From: Agromyces sp. Soil535
GTDB taxonomy: Bacteria > Actinomycetota > Actinomycetes > Actinomycetales > Microbacteriaceae
Reading direction: 5' to 3'
Length of the DNA stretch: 64,000 bases
Assembly: GCF_001428255.1 (NCBI RefSeq)
Contig: NZ_LMRW01000006.1
Span: 40,439-104,438, forward strand
This document shows, piece after piece, positions 48,570 through 57,796 of the stretch (position 1 is the first letter of the stretch; every line of letters starts with the position of its first letter). A program made the translations under genes and the position numbers. The notes under the pieces were generated by a model that worked only from the letters and a program-made list of their open reading frames with translations, ran no database searches and was not told where the DNA came from.

Positions 48570-49481
48570 ATGCCCACCTCCACCGCGGCACTCGCCGAGC
48601 TCCGTCCGCTCATGTTCTCGATCGCGTACCGAATGCTCGGCAGCGTGACGGAGGCCGAGGACGTCGTCCAGGATGCGTACCTGCGCCTGCTCGAGCGATC
48701 CTCGGCCGGCGAGCCCATCGAGCGCCCCGAGGCGTTCGCATCGACGGTGGCGACCCGGCTGGCGATCGACGCCCTGCGCTCGGCGCGCCGCACCCGCGAG
48801 GTCTACGCGGGCACGTGGCTGCCCGAGCCGTTGCCCGACGACGACGCCGACCCCGCCCACCGCGTCGAGCGCGACGAGACGCTGTCGTTCGCGTTCCTCG
48901 CCGTGCTCGAGCGGCTCGGTCCCGTCGAGCGGGCGGTGTTCCTGTTGCGCGAGGTGTTCGTGATGGACTACGCCGACATCGCAGCCATCGTCGAACGCGA
49001 CGAGGCGACGTGCCGGCAGGTCATGCATCGCGCCCGCGCCCGCATCGCCGACGGGCGCCCGCGCTTCGATGCGGATGCCGCGCGCGACGCCGCACTGCTC
49101 GACACGTTCTTCGCCGCCCTCGATGCCGGCGACGTCGACGCGCTCGCGAGCGTGCTCGCCGACGACGTGGTGTTCTACGCCGACGGCGGCGGAAAGGCAC
49201 CCGCGGTGCGGCATCCGCTGCACGGCGCCGTCGCGGTCGCGCGGTTCCTCGCGGGGCTCGTGCGTCGCGGCGCGGGCATGCACGTGCACCTGGACCGCAT
49301 CACGGCGAACGGCGAGCCGGCGCTGCGGGTCAGCGCGCCCGACGGCACGACGCTGAGCGTGCTGATGGTGCACGCGGGGGACGGTCGGGTGTCGGTCATC
49401 GGGAATCAGCTCAACCCCGACAAGCTCCGCCACCTCGGCCCGGTCGGCGACCTCAACGCGCTCCTATCGGGTGACGGCTAG
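48570..49481 (+). CDS. sigJ: ECF41-group RNA polymerase sigma factor SigJ (303 aa)
   Basis: Extracytoplasmic-function sigma factor with fused regulatory tail. Sigma region 2 is LRPLMFSIAYRMLGSVTEAEDVVQDAYLRL (block MLGSVTEAEDVVQDAYLRL). Region 4 includes FLLREVFVMDYADIAAIVERDEATCRQVMHRAR (block VFVMDYADIAAIVERDEATC). From about residue 180 a SnoaL-like domain follows, ending with NQLNPDKLRHL, which has the NPDKL signature of ECF41. No anti-sigma gene is present, as expected, since the tail does that job. The linker motif WLPEPLPDD is also typical. A divergent epimerase gene has a perfect ECF41-type promoter. The sigma gene itself has no such motif in front on its own strand. Confidence 0.95.
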   Translation: MPTSTAALAELRPLMFSIAYRMLGSVTEAEDVVQDAYLRLLERSSAGEPIERPEAFASTVATRLAIDALRSARRTREVYAGTWLPEPLPDDDADPAHRVERDETLSFAFLAVLERLGPVERAVFLLREVFVMDYADIAAIVERDEATCRQVMHRARARIADGRPRFDADAARDAALLDTFFAALDAGDVDALASVLADDVVFYADGGGKAPAVRHPLHGAVAVARFLAGLVRRGAGMHVHLDRITANGEPALRVSAPDGTTLSVLMVHAGDGRVSVIGNQLNPDKLRHLGPVGDLNALLSGDG

Positions 49482-49612
49482 CGTGCGTTCCCAGATCGGG
49501 GGGTCTGCAACATCGCGATGTCCAATCGGACGCCCTCGATCCCCATGACACGGTCCACCCAGCCGCCTTCGACCGGCCCCTCCCCCAGCACCTCGAGTCC
49601 GCGCTGGGATGA
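49478..49612 (-). pseudogene. VOC (glyoxalase)-family fragment
   Basis: About 40 codons of a vicinal-oxygen-chelate protein survive: GLEVLGEGPVEGGWVDRV and MGIEGVRLDIAMLQTP. In intact members this stretch lies after the first beta-alpha unit and before a metal-ligand strand; both flanks are gone. The upstream frame (SHHAPSHTLLSAYPPV...) is unrelated. The fragment touches the 3' end of sigJ on the opposite strand (its TAG overlaps the sigJ stop). Confidence 0.7.
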
Positions 49613-49806
49613 GTTGCACGACCTCGCCGAGGCTTCGGCGACGCAGTTCGCAGCTGCGATGACATGGGGACGACGCACGCATTCCTTGACAGGCGGATAG
49701 GCCGAGAGGAGGGTGTGCGAAGGGGCGTGATGGCTCATGTCATATGTGTCGATGGTCAGTGTCGGCCGACGATGCAGACGGGCGCACCGGGAGCGAGGAA
49801 CCTGAC

Positions 49807-50442
49807 ATGACCCAGTCGTTGCTCTCTCGCAGTGCTGGCCCGCTGGCAATCGTCGCGGGTGCTCTGGTCGTCGTGACCCGCGTGGTGATCATGCTGACGA
49901 CCCCCGCCGACATCGATTCGCTCAAGGTCTTCGTCCTCTCGATCACTCATGCGATCAACGGCGTCGCGTCGGTCGTGGCCTTCGCGATGCTCGTGTTCGC
50001 CCTGGTCGCTTCGTATGACCTCCAGGCCCGCGAAGCCGGGGTGCTTGGCGTGATCGGACTCGGCGCGGCCATCCTCGGCACCGTATTCATGGCGGGAGAC
50101 TGGTGGTACGAGGCATTCGCTGTACCGAGGCTCGCGGAAGTCGCCCCAGAGGTGATGGACACGTTTGCGTCCAGCCGACTGCTCCTCGGCGGTCTGACGA
50201 GCTTTGCGCTGTTCGGGATCGGCTGGGCCCTGTACGGGATCGCCAGCGTTCGTGCTCGTGTCTTCCCAGCTGCAGTCGCTTGGGCGATCGTGGCGGGTGG
50301 TGTGCTGTCCGGGGTTCCCATCGGCGTCGTCTACCTCCCCGGGAGCGTCATCCTCGGGCTGGCCTTCGTTGCGCTGGGGGCATGGTGGTTGCGCTCAGGC
50401 AACGCTCGCACTGCGCGCGAGGCGAAGGGCGTCGACAGCTGA
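49807..50442 (+). CDS. Six-helix membrane protein, unknown function (211 aa)
   Basis: Integral membrane protein with about six hydrophobic segments (for example GPLAIVAGALVVVTRVVIML, residues 11-30; VVAFAMLVFALVAS, about 55-70; LGVIGLGAAILGTVFMAGDWWYE, about 80-100; and three more to 200). The layout resembles DUF998/DUF4386-type small membrane proteins, but I cannot place it with certainty. Start ATG at 49807 is supported by GCGAGGAACC before it; an upstream in-frame extension is polar and non-hydrophobic. It lies alone between a VOC fragment and rdgB. No charged residues inside helices suggest a transport path. Confidence 0.7.
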   Translation: MTQSLLSRSAGPLAIVAGALVVVTRVVIMLTTPADIDSLKVFVLSITHAINGVASVVAFAMLVFALVASYDLQAREAGVLGVIGLGAAILGTVFMAGDWWYEAFAVPRLAEVAPEVMDTFASSRLLLGGLTSFALFGIGWALYGIASVRARVFPAAVAWAIVAGGVLSGVPIGVVYLPGSVILGLAFVALGAWWLRSGNARTAREAKGVDS

Positions 50443-50461
50443 CTGAACGAGCCGGTGCCGC

Positions 50462-51082
50462 TCAGCCATCGAGGCGGTCGGCGACCCGCTCGAGCTCGGG
50501 CAGCAGCTGCACGAACGCGCGCGCACGATGACTCCGCGCGTCCTTCTCCTCGGGGCGGAGTTCGGCGGCCGTGACCTCGAGCCCCTCGGGCTCGAAGATC
50601 GGATCGTAGCCGAAGCCGTTCGAGCCGCGCGGCTCGTAGGCGAGGGTGCCGCGCCAGCCGCCCTCTGCCGCGAATTCGTGCCCGCCGGCGAGCACCGACT
50701 CGGGCACGACGAGCGCGATCGTGCAGTGGAACTCCGCCCCGCGGTGCGGGCGCCGGACGTCGGCGAGCTGGTCGAGCAGCAGCCGCACGTTCGCCTCGTC
50801 GTCCGCATCGGATCCCGCCCACCGGGCGGAGAAGACGCCTGGCGCCGCACCGAGCACGTCGACGACCAGGCCCGAGTCGTCGGCGAGCGCGATGCGCCCC
50901 GTGTGCTCGGCCGCAGTGCGCGCCTTGATGAACGCGTTCTCGGCGAAGGTCACGCCCTCCTCGACGGGTTCGGGGCCGTCGTACGGGAGCACGACGGCCT
51001 GCGGCATCCGCTCGCCGATGATGCGCTGGAACTCGCGCACCTTGTGCGCGTTGTGGCTCGCGAGCACGAACTCCAGGCTCAT
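50462..51082 (-). CDS. rdgB: RdgB/HAM1 non-canonical purine NTP pyrophosphatase (206 aa)
   Basis: House-cleaning enzyme that hydrolyses ITP, XTP and dITP to monophosphates, keeping deaminated purines out of nucleic acids. Family blocks are [13 protein letters not shown] (residues 6-18), [45 protein letters not shown] (block [22 protein letters not shown]) and [13 protein letters not shown]. The start ATG overlaps the rph stop by 4 nt (ATGA), placing it third in the murI-rph-rdgB operon, a conserved actinobacterial order. Length is typical. Confidence 0.96.
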   Translation of the reverse strand: MSLEFVLASHNAHKVREFQRIIGERMPQAVVLPYDGPEPVEEGVTFAENAFIKARTAAEHTGRIALADDSGLVVDVLGAAPGVFSARWAGSDADDEANVRLLLDQLADVRRPHRGAEFHCTIALVVPESVLAGGHEFAAEGGWRGTLAYEPRGSNGFGYDPIFEPEGLEVTAAELRPEEKDARSHRARAFVQLLPELERVADRLDG

Positions 51083-51870
51083 GCGCCGGCTGCCTCGGCG
51101 CCCGCGGCGAGCGCGGCCACCTGCCGAAGGGTGAGCTCGGCGGTGCCGGCGAGTGCGAGGTCGAGGAGCGCGTCGAGCTCCCGCCGGTCGAACGGGGCGG
51201 CCTCTGCGGTGCCCTGCACTTCGACGAAGAGCCCGCGGCCCGTGGCCACGACGTTCATGTCGGTCTCGGCGCGCACGTCCTCGACGTAGGCGAGATCGAG
51301 CATGGGTGTGCCGTCGATGATGCCCACCGAGACGGCCGACACGGTGTCGATGAGCGGCTTCGCGCGCTGTCCGATGAAGCGCTGCTCGCGCGCCCACTCC
51401 ACCGCGTCGGCGAGCGCGAGGTAGGCGCCGGTGATCGCGGCCGTGCGCGTGCCGCCATCGGCCTGCAGCACGTCGCAGTCGATCTGGATGGTGTTCTCGC
51501 CGAGGCCCTTCGTGTCGACGACCGCCCGCAGGCTGCGGCCGATGAGGCGGCTGATCTCATGCGTACGACCGCCGATGCGGCCCTTCACCGACTCGCGGTC
51601 GTTACGGGTGTTCGTCGACCGCGGCAGCATCGCATACTCGGCGGTGACCCAGCCGCGGCCCTTGCCGTTCATCCAACGCGGCACGCCGTTCGTGAACGAG
51701 GCCGTGCAGAGCACCTTCGTGCTGCCGAACGAGATGAGGGCGCTGCCCTCGGCGTGCGCGCTCCAGCCCCGCTCGATGGTCACGGGCCGCAGCTCGCCGG
51801 GCGCGCGGCCGTCGGCGCGAACCAGGTTCGTCGCGGTGTTCGATGCGTGCGGGTCGGATGCCTCGGTCAT
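51079..51870 (-). CDS. rph: Ribonuclease PH (263 aa)
   Basis: Phosphorolytic 3'-to-5' exoribonuclease that trims tRNA 3' ends. Blocks seen are [57 protein letters not shown] (block [18 protein letters not shown]), [20 protein letters not shown], and [23 protein letters not shown] (block [20 protein letters not shown]). The C-terminal Ala-rich tail is usual for actinobacteria. ATG at 51870 overlaps the murI stop by 4 nt. Middle gene of a three-gene coupled operon. Confidence 0.97.
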   Translation of the reverse strand: MTEASDPHASNTATNLVRADGRAPGELRPVTIERGWSAHAEGSALISFGSTKVLCTASFTNGVPRWMNGKGRGWVTAEYAMLPRSTNTRNDRESVKGRIGGRTHEISRLIGRSLRAVVDTKGLGENTIQIDCDVLQADGGTRTAAITGAYLALADAVEWAREQRFIGQRAKPLIDTVSAVSVGIIDGTPMLDLAYVEDVRAETDMNVVATGRGLFVEVQGTAEAAPFDRRELDALLDLALAGTAELTLRQVAALAAGAEAAGA

Positions 51871-52712
51871 GCGTTCTCCTGTCGAAGCCGTGCGTGGTGG
51901 GGAAGGGTGAGCGCGCCCGTCTCGACGAGTTCGACGCTCGGGATCTCGGGGGCGATGAGACGGTGCGCGAGGTCGAGGAACGCACTCGTCGAATCGCCCG
52001 TGGCCTCGTAGCGGTAGGTGGGCGGCGTCGATGCCCGACGCTCCAGGCCGTTGGAGACGAGCACGCGGTAGACGTCGTTGGCGGTCTCGACGTCGCTGGA
52101 GACGAGCGCGACCTGCTCGCCCATCACGTACGAGATCGCACCCTTCAGGAAGGGGTAGTGCGTGCAGCCGAGTACGAGCGTGTCGACGTCGGCCTCGCGC
52201 AGGGGCGCCAGGTACTCCTCGGCCACCGAGAGCAGCTCGTCGCCACTCGTGACACCGGCCTCGACGAACTCCACGAAACGGGGGCACGCCGCCGAGGAGA
52301 GCTCGAGGTGCGGCGCTGCGGCGAAGGCGTCGTCGTAGGCGCGCGACTGCACGGTGCCGACGGTGCCGATGACGCCGACGCGGCCGTTGCGCGTGGTGGC
52401 GACGGCGCGCCGCACCGCGGGCTGGATCACTTCGACCACGGGCACGTCGTAGCGCTCGCGCGCGTCGCGCAGCATCGCCGACGACGCGGTGTTGCAGGCG
52501 ATCACGAGCATCTTCACGCCCTGCGCCACGAGGTCGTCGAGCACCGCGAGTGCGTAGCCGCGCACGTCGGCGATCTTCTTCGGGCCGTACGGCGAGTGCT
52601 CGAGGTCGCCGATGTAGAGGATCGACTCGTGGGGCAGCTGGTCCTTCACGGCACGGGCGACCGTGAGACCGCCGACGCCGGAGTCGAAGATCCCGATCGG
52701 TGCGTTCGTCAC
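51867..52712 (-). CDS. murI: Glutamate racemase (281 aa)
   Basis: Converts L- to D-glutamate for peptidoglycan. N-terminal [19 protein letters not shown] and the two catalytic Cys motifs [12 protein letters not shown] (about Cys78) and [11 protein letters not shown] (about Cys190) are present, with Asp/Ser in [10 protein letters not shown] take the GTG at 52712 as start: a -10-like TAAGCT ends 8 nt before it and no ribosome site is seen, so it is probably leaderless. The much longer open frame upstream crosses the LysR gene in another frame and is not coding. First gene of the murI-rph-rdgB operon. Confidence 0.96.
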   Translation of the reverse strand: MTNAPIGIFDSGVGGLTVARAVKDQLPHESILYIGDLEHSPYGPKKIADVRGYALAVLDDLVAQGVKMLVIACNTASSAMLRDARERYDVPVVEVIQPAVRRAVATTRNGRVGVIGTVGTVQSRAYDDAFAAAPHLELSSAACPRFVEFVEAGVTSGDELLSVAEEYLAPLREADVDTLVLGCTHYPFLKGAISYVMGEQVALVSSDVETANDVYRVLVSNGLERRASTPPTYRYEATGDSTSAFLDLAHRLIAPEIPSVELVETGALTLPHHARLRQENA

Positions 52713-52723
52713 GACATCCAAGC

Positions 52724-53593
52724 TTAGGCGAGCGCCGCGGCGTCGTAGGCGGCACGGATGGCGCGGGCGATCCGTGACGCGGCCGGATGCCGGTGCCGGT
52801 GGTGCCAGGCGAGCCGCACCTCGATCGGCGGCGCGTCGTCGATCGGCACGAACACGACGCCAGGCCGCGGGTAGTGGTGCGCGGTGCCCGACGCGGTAAC
52901 GCCGATCGCGTCGCCGGCCGCGATGAGGTCGAGCCACTCCTCCACGTCGCCGGTCTCGGTCATCGGGGGCACGTCGAGCCCGGCCGACGACCAGAGCGCG
53001 GCCGACGTCGTGCCCGTGTGCCGGTCGACGCCGACGACGAACGGCACGAGCTCGGCGAGCCCGACCGACGGCCGATCGGCGAGCGGATGGTCGACGGGCA
53101 GCGCGACGACCCTCGGTTCGACGCCGACGAGCTCCGAGTCGAGGTCGGCGCGGTCGACGTCGTGCCGGATCACCGCGAGATCGACGACACCGTCGACGAG
53201 CCCGCCGTCGCGGACGTTCACGCGCACGAGCCGAATCGGCGCGTCCGGATGCGCGCGGTTCCAGCCGCGGAGCACCGGTGTCGTGTGCGCGCCGAGGGCG
53301 GCCCACGCGTAGCCGACGCGGATCACCGAGCGTTCGCCCCGCACCTCGGCGACGGCGCGGTCGAGCTCGGCGAGCACACGGCGCGCGGTCGCCGCGAACG
53401 CCGCACCGGCGTCGGTGGGCTCGACCCGGCGGGTCGTGCGATGCATGAGCCGCGTGCCCAGCGCGTGTTCGAGCGCCGCGAGCGACCGCGACACCGACGC
53501 CTGGGAGGTCCCGAGCAGGTCGGCGGCCGCGGTGAACGACCGCTCGTCGTCGACCGCGACCAGCGCCCGGAGTTGGCGCACCTCGATGTCCAT
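52724..53593 (-). CDS. LysR-family transcriptional regulator (289 aa)
   Basis: N-terminal winged helix [42 protein letters not shown] (blocks [20 protein letters not shown] and [17 protein letters not shown]) followed by a two-lobed effector domain ([21 protein letters not shown] onward). Length is typical. It is divergent from an EamA-type transporter; the 68-bp intergenic region has LysR-box-like AT-rich dyads (GATCGTATCAATCATC). Its likely role is control of that exporter. Reads toward murI with an 11-bp gap but is probably a separate unit, since murI has its own -10. Confidence 0.93.
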   Translation of the reverse strand: MDIEVRQLRALVAVDDERSFTAAADLLGTSQASVSRSLAALEHALGTRLMHRTTRRVEPTDAGAAFAATARRVLAELDRAVAEVRGERSVIRVGYAWAALGAHTTPVLRGWNRAHPDAPIRLVRVNVRDGGLVDGVVDLAVIRHDVDRADLDSELVGVEPRVVALPVDHPLADRPSVGLAELVPFVVGVDRHTGTTSAALWSSAGLDVPPMTETGDVEEWLDLIAAGDAIGVTASGTAHHYPRPGVVFVPIDDAPPIEVRLAWHHRHRHPAASRIARAIRAAYDAAALA

Positions 53594-53661
53594 GCGTTGA
53601 TCGTATCAATCATCTTGGATTGCATTTCTCTTCGCACGAATCGGTGCGTAGCGTGGCGTGC

Positions 53662-54540
53662 ATGTCAGCGGAACGGATCGCAGCGGGCGCGGCCGTGGGC
53701 GGGGCGGTCGCAGTGCAGCTCGGCGCCGCCATCGGCGCCACGATCTTCCCCCTCGTGGGGCCGGGCGGGGTCACGGCCGTGCGTCAGGCGGTCGCCGCGA
53801 TCGCGCTCCTCGCAGTCGCCCGCCCCCGGCTGCGCGGCCTGACCTGGCGTGCGGTGCGACCCGCCCTCCTGCTCGGCGTCGTGCTCGTGACGATGAACCT
53901 CGCCCTGTACGGCGCCGTCGAGCGCATCGGGCTCGGCCTCGCCGTCACCCTCGAGTTCCTCGGGCCCCTCGCGGTCGCGCTCCTCGGGGCGCGTCGCCGC
54001 CTCGACCTCGTCTGCGCGATCATGGCCGGCATCGGCGTGGCGTTGCTCACGGGCACCGTGCCCGGTCTCGATCCGGTGGGCATCCTCCTCGCCCTCACCG
54101 CCGCCGCCTCGTGGGCGGCCTACATCCTGCTCAGCCAACGGGCTGGCCGTACCCTGCCCGGCGTGCAGGGCACGGCGATCGCGAGCCTCGTGGCCGCCGT
54201 GATCACGTCGCCGCTGCTCGTCGTCGCACTCGTCGGACTCGATCCGTCGCAACTGCTGCCCGTGGCGGTGGTCGGCCTCGCCGCCGGCATCCTCTCCTCG
54301 GCGCTCCCCTACTCGATCGACCTGATCGTGCTCCGACGCGTGCCGCGGCAGCTCTTCAGCGTGCTGCAGAGCGTGCATCCCGCGGCCGCAGCCGTGGCCG
54401 GGCTGCTCGTGCTCGGCCAGGCGCTCGGCGCATGGCAGGTCGTCGGCCTCGTGCTCATCACGGCGGGCAACGTCGTCGCCGTGAGCCGCGCGACACCCGT
54501 CCCCGCCGACTCGCCGCGTCGAATGGTCGCCGAGGCGTGA
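53662..54540 (+). CDS. EamA-family (DMT superfamily, RhtA-like) transporter (292 aa)
   Basis: Ten-helix drug/metabolite transporter with two EamA repeats. Repeat 1 contains GPGGVTAVRQAVAAIALLAVARPRL and ERIGLGLAVTLEFLGPLAVALLG. Repeat 2 contains GILLALTAAASWAAYILLSQRAG and LFSVLQSVHPAAAAVAGLLVLGQ (block VLQSVHPAAAAVAGLLVLGQ). This is the RhtA-like subgroup associated with export of amino acids such as threonine/homoserine. ATG at 53662 lies 7 nt after TAGCGT, consistent with a leaderless start. Divergent LysR gene is the likely regulator. Substrate inferred only at subgroup level. Confidence 0.9.
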   Translation: MSAERIAAGAAVGGAVAVQLGAAIGATIFPLVGPGGVTAVRQAVAAIALLAVARPRLRGLTWRAVRPALLLGVVLVTMNLALYGAVERIGLGLAVTLEFLGPLAVALLGARRRLDLVCAIMAGIGVALLTGTVPGLDPVGILLALTAAASWAAYILLSQRAGRTLPGVQGTAIASLVAAVITSPLLVVALVGLDPSQLLPVAVVGLAAGILSSALPYSIDLIVLRRVPRQLFSVLQSVHPAAAAVAGLLVLGQALGAWQVVGLVLITAGNVVAVSRATPVPADSPRRMVAEA

Positions 54541-54544
54541 GCAT

Positions 54545-54550
54545 TAGGCT
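54545..54550 (+). promoter_or_regulatory. -10 box TAGGCT of pncB, leaderless start
   Basis: Ends 6 nt before the GTG start of pncB; no ribosome site precedes it. Confidence 0.6.
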
Positions 54551-54556
54551 GACCCT

Positions 54557-55876
54557 GTGACCGGGTCAGCTGCGCTCTTCACCGACCGCTACGAGCTCAC
54601 GATGGTGGATGCCGCGCTGCGCGACGGCACCGCCCACCGGGAGAGCCTCTTCGAGGCGTTCGCCCGCCACCTGCCCGACGGCCGGCGCTACGGCGTCGTC
54701 GCCGGTACCGGCCGGCTCCTCGAGCTCATCGACCGCTTCCGCTTCGAGGACGCCGAGCTCGAGTGGCTCCGCGAGCACGAGGTGGTGCGTCCGGCCACCC
54801 TCGACTGGCTGGCCGACTACCGCTTCCACGGCGACATCTGGGGATACCGCGAGGGCGAGGCCTACTTCCCCGGCTCGCCGCTGCTCACGATCCAGGCGAC
54901 CTTCGCCGAGGCCGTCATGCTCGAGACCATCGTGCTGTCGACCCTGAACTACGACTCCTCGGTGGCGAGTGCGGCCGCCCGCATGGTGTCGGTCGCGCTC
55001 GGACGACCCATCGCCGAGATGGGCTCGCGGCGCACGAGCGAGCGCGCCGCGATCGCGGCTGCCAGGGCCGCCTACATCGCCGGCTTCGACTCGACCTCGA
55101 ACCTCGAGGCCGGCCGCACCTGGGGCATCCCGACGATGGGCACTGCGGCGCACGCGTTCACCCTCCTGCACGACTCCGAGGAGGCGGCGTTCCGGGCGCA
55201 GGTCGAGGCGTTCGGCCCCAAGACCACGCTGCTCATCGACACCTACGACATCGCGCGGGGCGTCGAGACGGCCGTGCGGGTCGCCGGCACGGAGCTCGGC
55301 GCGGTGCGCATCGACTCCGGCGACCTGCCCACCGTCGCCGCCGCGGTGCGCGAACAGCTCGACTCGCTGGGCGCCGTCGACACGAGGATCACCGTCACGA
55401 GCGACCTCGACGAGTTCTTGATCGCCGGTCTCTCGGCCGCACCCGTGGACGCCTACGGCGTCGGCACCGCCGTCGTCACGGGGTCGGGGTATCCGGCCGC
55501 CGGCATGGTGTACAAGCTCGTCGCTCGGCGCGACGATGCGGGCGAGTGGGTCGCCGTCGCGAAGGTGTCCACCCAGAAGCTGAGCGTCGGCGGCCGCAAG
55601 AATGCCGCGCGCCGGCTCGACTCGACCCGCACGGCCCGCGAAGAGCTCGTCTTCATCGGCGACGGCCCCGAGGGCGAGGCGGAGTTCGAACCGGGCAGCC
55701 GACTGCGGCCGCTGATGGTCCAGCTCATGGCCGACGGCGTCGCCGAGCCCATGTTCCTCGGCCACGAGGGAACCCTGGCGGCGCGCGCGCACCGGGCGGA
55801 GGTCATGCAGGAGCTGCCGATCGAGGCGTTCCGCCTCGGCCGCGGCGATCCGGTGATCCCGACGACGTACCGCTGA
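54557..55876 (+). CDS. pncB: Nicotinate phosphoribosyltransferase (439 aa)
   Basis: NAD salvage enzyme joining nicotinate to PRPP with ATP. The N-terminal block SAALFTDRYELTMVDAALRDG is characteristic of the actinobacterial form. The active-site blocks are GTAAHAFTLLH (His autophosphorylation region), LLIDTYDIARGVETAVR, VRIDSGDLPTVAAAVR and GVGTAVVTGSGYPAAGMVYKLV (block YGVGTAVVTGSGYPAAGMVY). Length is typical. GTG start placed directly after a -10 box. Its end converges on the DUF3039 gene, 11 bp apart. Confidence 0.95.
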   Translation: MTGSAALFTDRYELTMVDAALRDGTAHRESLFEAFARHLPDGRRYGVVAGTGRLLELIDRFRFEDAELEWLREHEVVRPATLDWLADYRFHGDIWGYREGEAYFPGSPLLTIQATFAEAVMLETIVLSTLNYDSSVASAAARMVSVALGRPIAEMGSRRTSERAAIAAARAAYIAGFDSTSNLEAGRTWGIPTMGTAAHAFTLLHDSEEAAFRAQVEAFGPKTTLLIDTYDIARGVETAVRVAGTELGAVRIDSGDLPTVAAAVREQLDSLGAVDTRITVTSDLDEFLIAGLSAAPVDAYGVGTAVVTGSGYPAAGMVYKLVARRDDAGEWVAVAKVSTQKLSVGGRKNAARRLDSTRTAREELVFIGDGPEGEAEFEPGSRLRPLMVQLMADGVAEPMFLGHEGTLAARAHRAEVMQELPIEAFRLGRGDPVIPTTYR

Positions 55877-55887
55877 CCGAGACTGCG

Positions 55888-56175
55888 CTACTCGGCCTTC
55901 ATACGTTCGTAGATCTCCCTGCAGGTCGGGCACACCGGGAACTTCTCGGGGTCGCGCCCCGGGGTCCACTTCTTGCCGCACAACGCCTTCACGGGCTTGC
56001 CCGTGACGGCCGACTCGAGGATCTGCTCCTTCTTCACGTAGTGCGAGAACCGCTCGTGGTCGCCCGGCTCGATCGCCTCCTCCTGGAGGAGCTTCTCGAG
56101 CTCGCGGTCGAGCACGGAGGTGCCTCCGCCTGGGGCGTCGGGGTCGGCGATGCTCGCGCGCACAGGTTCGATCAT
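55888..56175 (-). CDS. DUF3039 protein (95 aa)
   Basis: Small actinobacteria-specific protein of unknown function. It has an N-terminal helical part (VLDRELEKLLQEEAIEPGDHERFSHYVKKEQILES) and a C-terminal zinc-ribbon-like part with ALCGKKWTP and CPTCREIYERM, giving Cys pairs likely to bind metal. The length fits the family. The ATG lies 7 nt after TAGAAT, a leaderless arrangement, which rules out the much longer in-frame upstream extension that is Arg/Ser-rich and non-coding. Commonly found next to pncB in this bacterial group, as here. Confidence 0.9.
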   Translation of the reverse strand: MIEPVRASIADPDAPGGGTSVLDRELEKLLQEEAIEPGDHERFSHYVKKEQILESAVTGKPVKALCGKKWTPGRDPEKFPVCPTCREIYERMKAE

Positions 56176-56182
56176 GCGCTCG

Positions 56183-56188
56183 ATTCTA
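56183..56188 (-). promoter_or_regulatory. -10 box TAGAAT of the DUF3039 gene
   Basis: Minus-strand hexamer ending 7 nt before the ATG; leaderless start. Confidence 0.6.
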
Positions 56189-56221
56189 CGCGCGGATGCC
56201 GCGGCGCCGGCCGGTGCGCAC

Positions 56222-57796
56222 CTATGCGCGCAGCGCGGCGCCGACGATCTCGGGCCCCCGCCGGTCGAAGACCCGGCCGCCGACCGAGACGCCCAGCGCC
56301 AGCACCGCGACGCCGAGACCGACCCCCGCGGCGAACGCCACAGCATGCCACCCCGGGTCCTGGAGCAGCCCGAGCGCGGCGAACGCGATGGCGGGTGCCG
56401 CGACGAGCAGCGAACCGAGCATCGTGATCGACTGCACGAGTGCGGTGACCGCACCCGTGGACTGGGGCTGCTGGAACGGGCTGTCGCCCGGCTTCACGGC
56501 GGGGTACGGGAACCTGGCCGAGGTGATCGAGCCCACACCCAGTCCGCCGAGGAGCAGGGCGGTGCTGACGCCGACGAGGGAGGGCAGCAGCCGCCAGTCG
56601 TCGAGCACGAACACGGTCACGGCGCTGCCGAGCCCGATGACGAGCAACCCTGCGATGAGCACTGGCACCAGTCGTCCCGCGCGGTCGGCGGCGCCACGCA
56701 CGCCCGAGACGACGTGCAACCACACGGCCGTGTTGTCGTAGGCGGTGTCATTGTGCAGCGACCAGCCGAGCAGCAGGCACATGAGCGGCACGGGGATGAG
56801 CGCGGTGTACGAGAGCGGGATGCCGGCGATGCCGAGGGGCACGATCACGAGCACGGGCACGATGGGAACCATGATGATCGACACCCAGTACCGCGCGTCG
56901 CGGAACCAGTAGGTGAGGCTCCGCGCGGCCACCGCGCCCGTGGCGTTGTGCGGCATCCGATCGAACCAGCCGAGGCCGCGATAGCTCTTCGCGGATGCCT
57001 CGCGGCCGGGCGTCTCGAGCATCCTGGCCACGAGCCGCTGCCAGGCCAGCCAGATCGCCCAGAGCGTGAGGACCGCCACGCCGAACTTCAGGATCGCGAT
57101 GCCCCAGTCCCCCGCCGCCGCGTCGCCGGGCGCCGCGAACGCCGCGCCGAGCGGCGTCCAGCCGAGCGCGCCGGCGATCGACTCCAGCACGCGCAGGCCG
57201 GAGTTGGCCCAGTCGAGCGTGACGAGCACCACGATCACCGGCGACAGCAGCACGATGAGCAGCACGCCGAGCACTCCGCTCGCCTCGCGCGCGCGGCGCG
57301 TGGAGAGCAGCACCGACGCGAGGCCGGTCGCGACGCGAGCGAGCAGCAGGCACGTGCCGAACGCCAGGGCTGCCGACATGAGGGCGATGAGCGACTCGCC
57401 GGCACCGCGCGACCAGGTGACCACGGTGCCGGCCAGCACGATCGCGAGCACGAACGCCGGGATCCCGATCGTCGCCGCGACCGCGAGGCCGAAGGCGAGC
57501 GTTCGGGCGGGCAACCCGAAGAGCGCGAACCGGCGAGGGTCCATCGTGTCGTCGACACCGAACGCCAGCGGGAAGATGACGAAGCCGATCATCGTCGCGG
57601 CACCCGCGACGATGAACACGTCCCGGATGAGCTCGACGTCACCGACGAACCGCAGACCGACGAGGGTCATGAACAGCAGCGCGGCGATCCCCAGCCCGTA
57701 GACGAGCCCGAGCACGATGCCGACGACCTGCCAGGGGCTCCGCCGGAAGATGTTCCCGAGCAGGCGCAGTTTCAATCGGAGAAACTGTGCAACCAT
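56222..57796 (-). CDS. ABC exporter membrane subunit, large multi-span permease (524 aa)
   Basis: Polytopic membrane protein with about twelve hydrophobic segments, partner of the upstream ATPase. It starts MVAQFLRLKLRLLGNIFRRSPWQ, a cytoplasmic amphipathic lead-in, then helices such as VVGIVLGLVYGLGIAALLFM and TMIGFVIFPLAFGVD. There is no periplasmic MacB-type domain and no fused ATPase. A similar ATPase/large-permease pair occurs widely in Microbacteriaceae with unknown cargo. The ATG lies 25 nt inside the ATPase gene, so the two are translationally coupled. It may export a lipid, peptide or drug. Confidence 0.85.
   Translation of the reverse strand: MVAQFLRLKLRLLGNIFRRSPWQVVGIVLGLVYGLGIAALLFMTLVGLRFVGDVELIRDVFIVAGAATMIGFVIFPLAFGVDDTMDPRRFALFGLPARTLAFGLAVAATIGIPAFVLAIVLAGTVVTWSRGAGESLIALMSAALAFGTCLLLARVATGLASVLLSTRRAREASGVLGVLLIVLLSPVIVVLVTLDWANSGLRVLESIAGALGWTPLGAAFAAPGDAAAGDWGIAILKFGVAVLTLWAIWLAWQRLVARMLETPGREASAKSYRGLGWFDRMPHNATGAVAARSLTYWFRDARYWVSIIMVPIVPVLVIVPLGIAGIPLSYTALIPVPLMCLLLGWSLHNDTAYDNTAVWLHVVSGVRGAADRAGRLVPVLIAGLLVIGLGSAVTVFVLDDWRLLPSLVGVSTALLLGGLGVGSITSARFPYPAVKPGDSPFQQPQSTGAVTALVQSITMLGSLLVAAPAIAFAALGLLQDPGWHAVAFAAGVGLGVAVLALGVSVGGRVFDRRGPEIVGAALRA

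Noticed and set aside
49744..49806. Upstream extension of the six-helix membrane protein
   Set aside because: The added 21 residues are polar and unlike a signal; the ATG at 49807 has a proper GAGGAA ribosome site.
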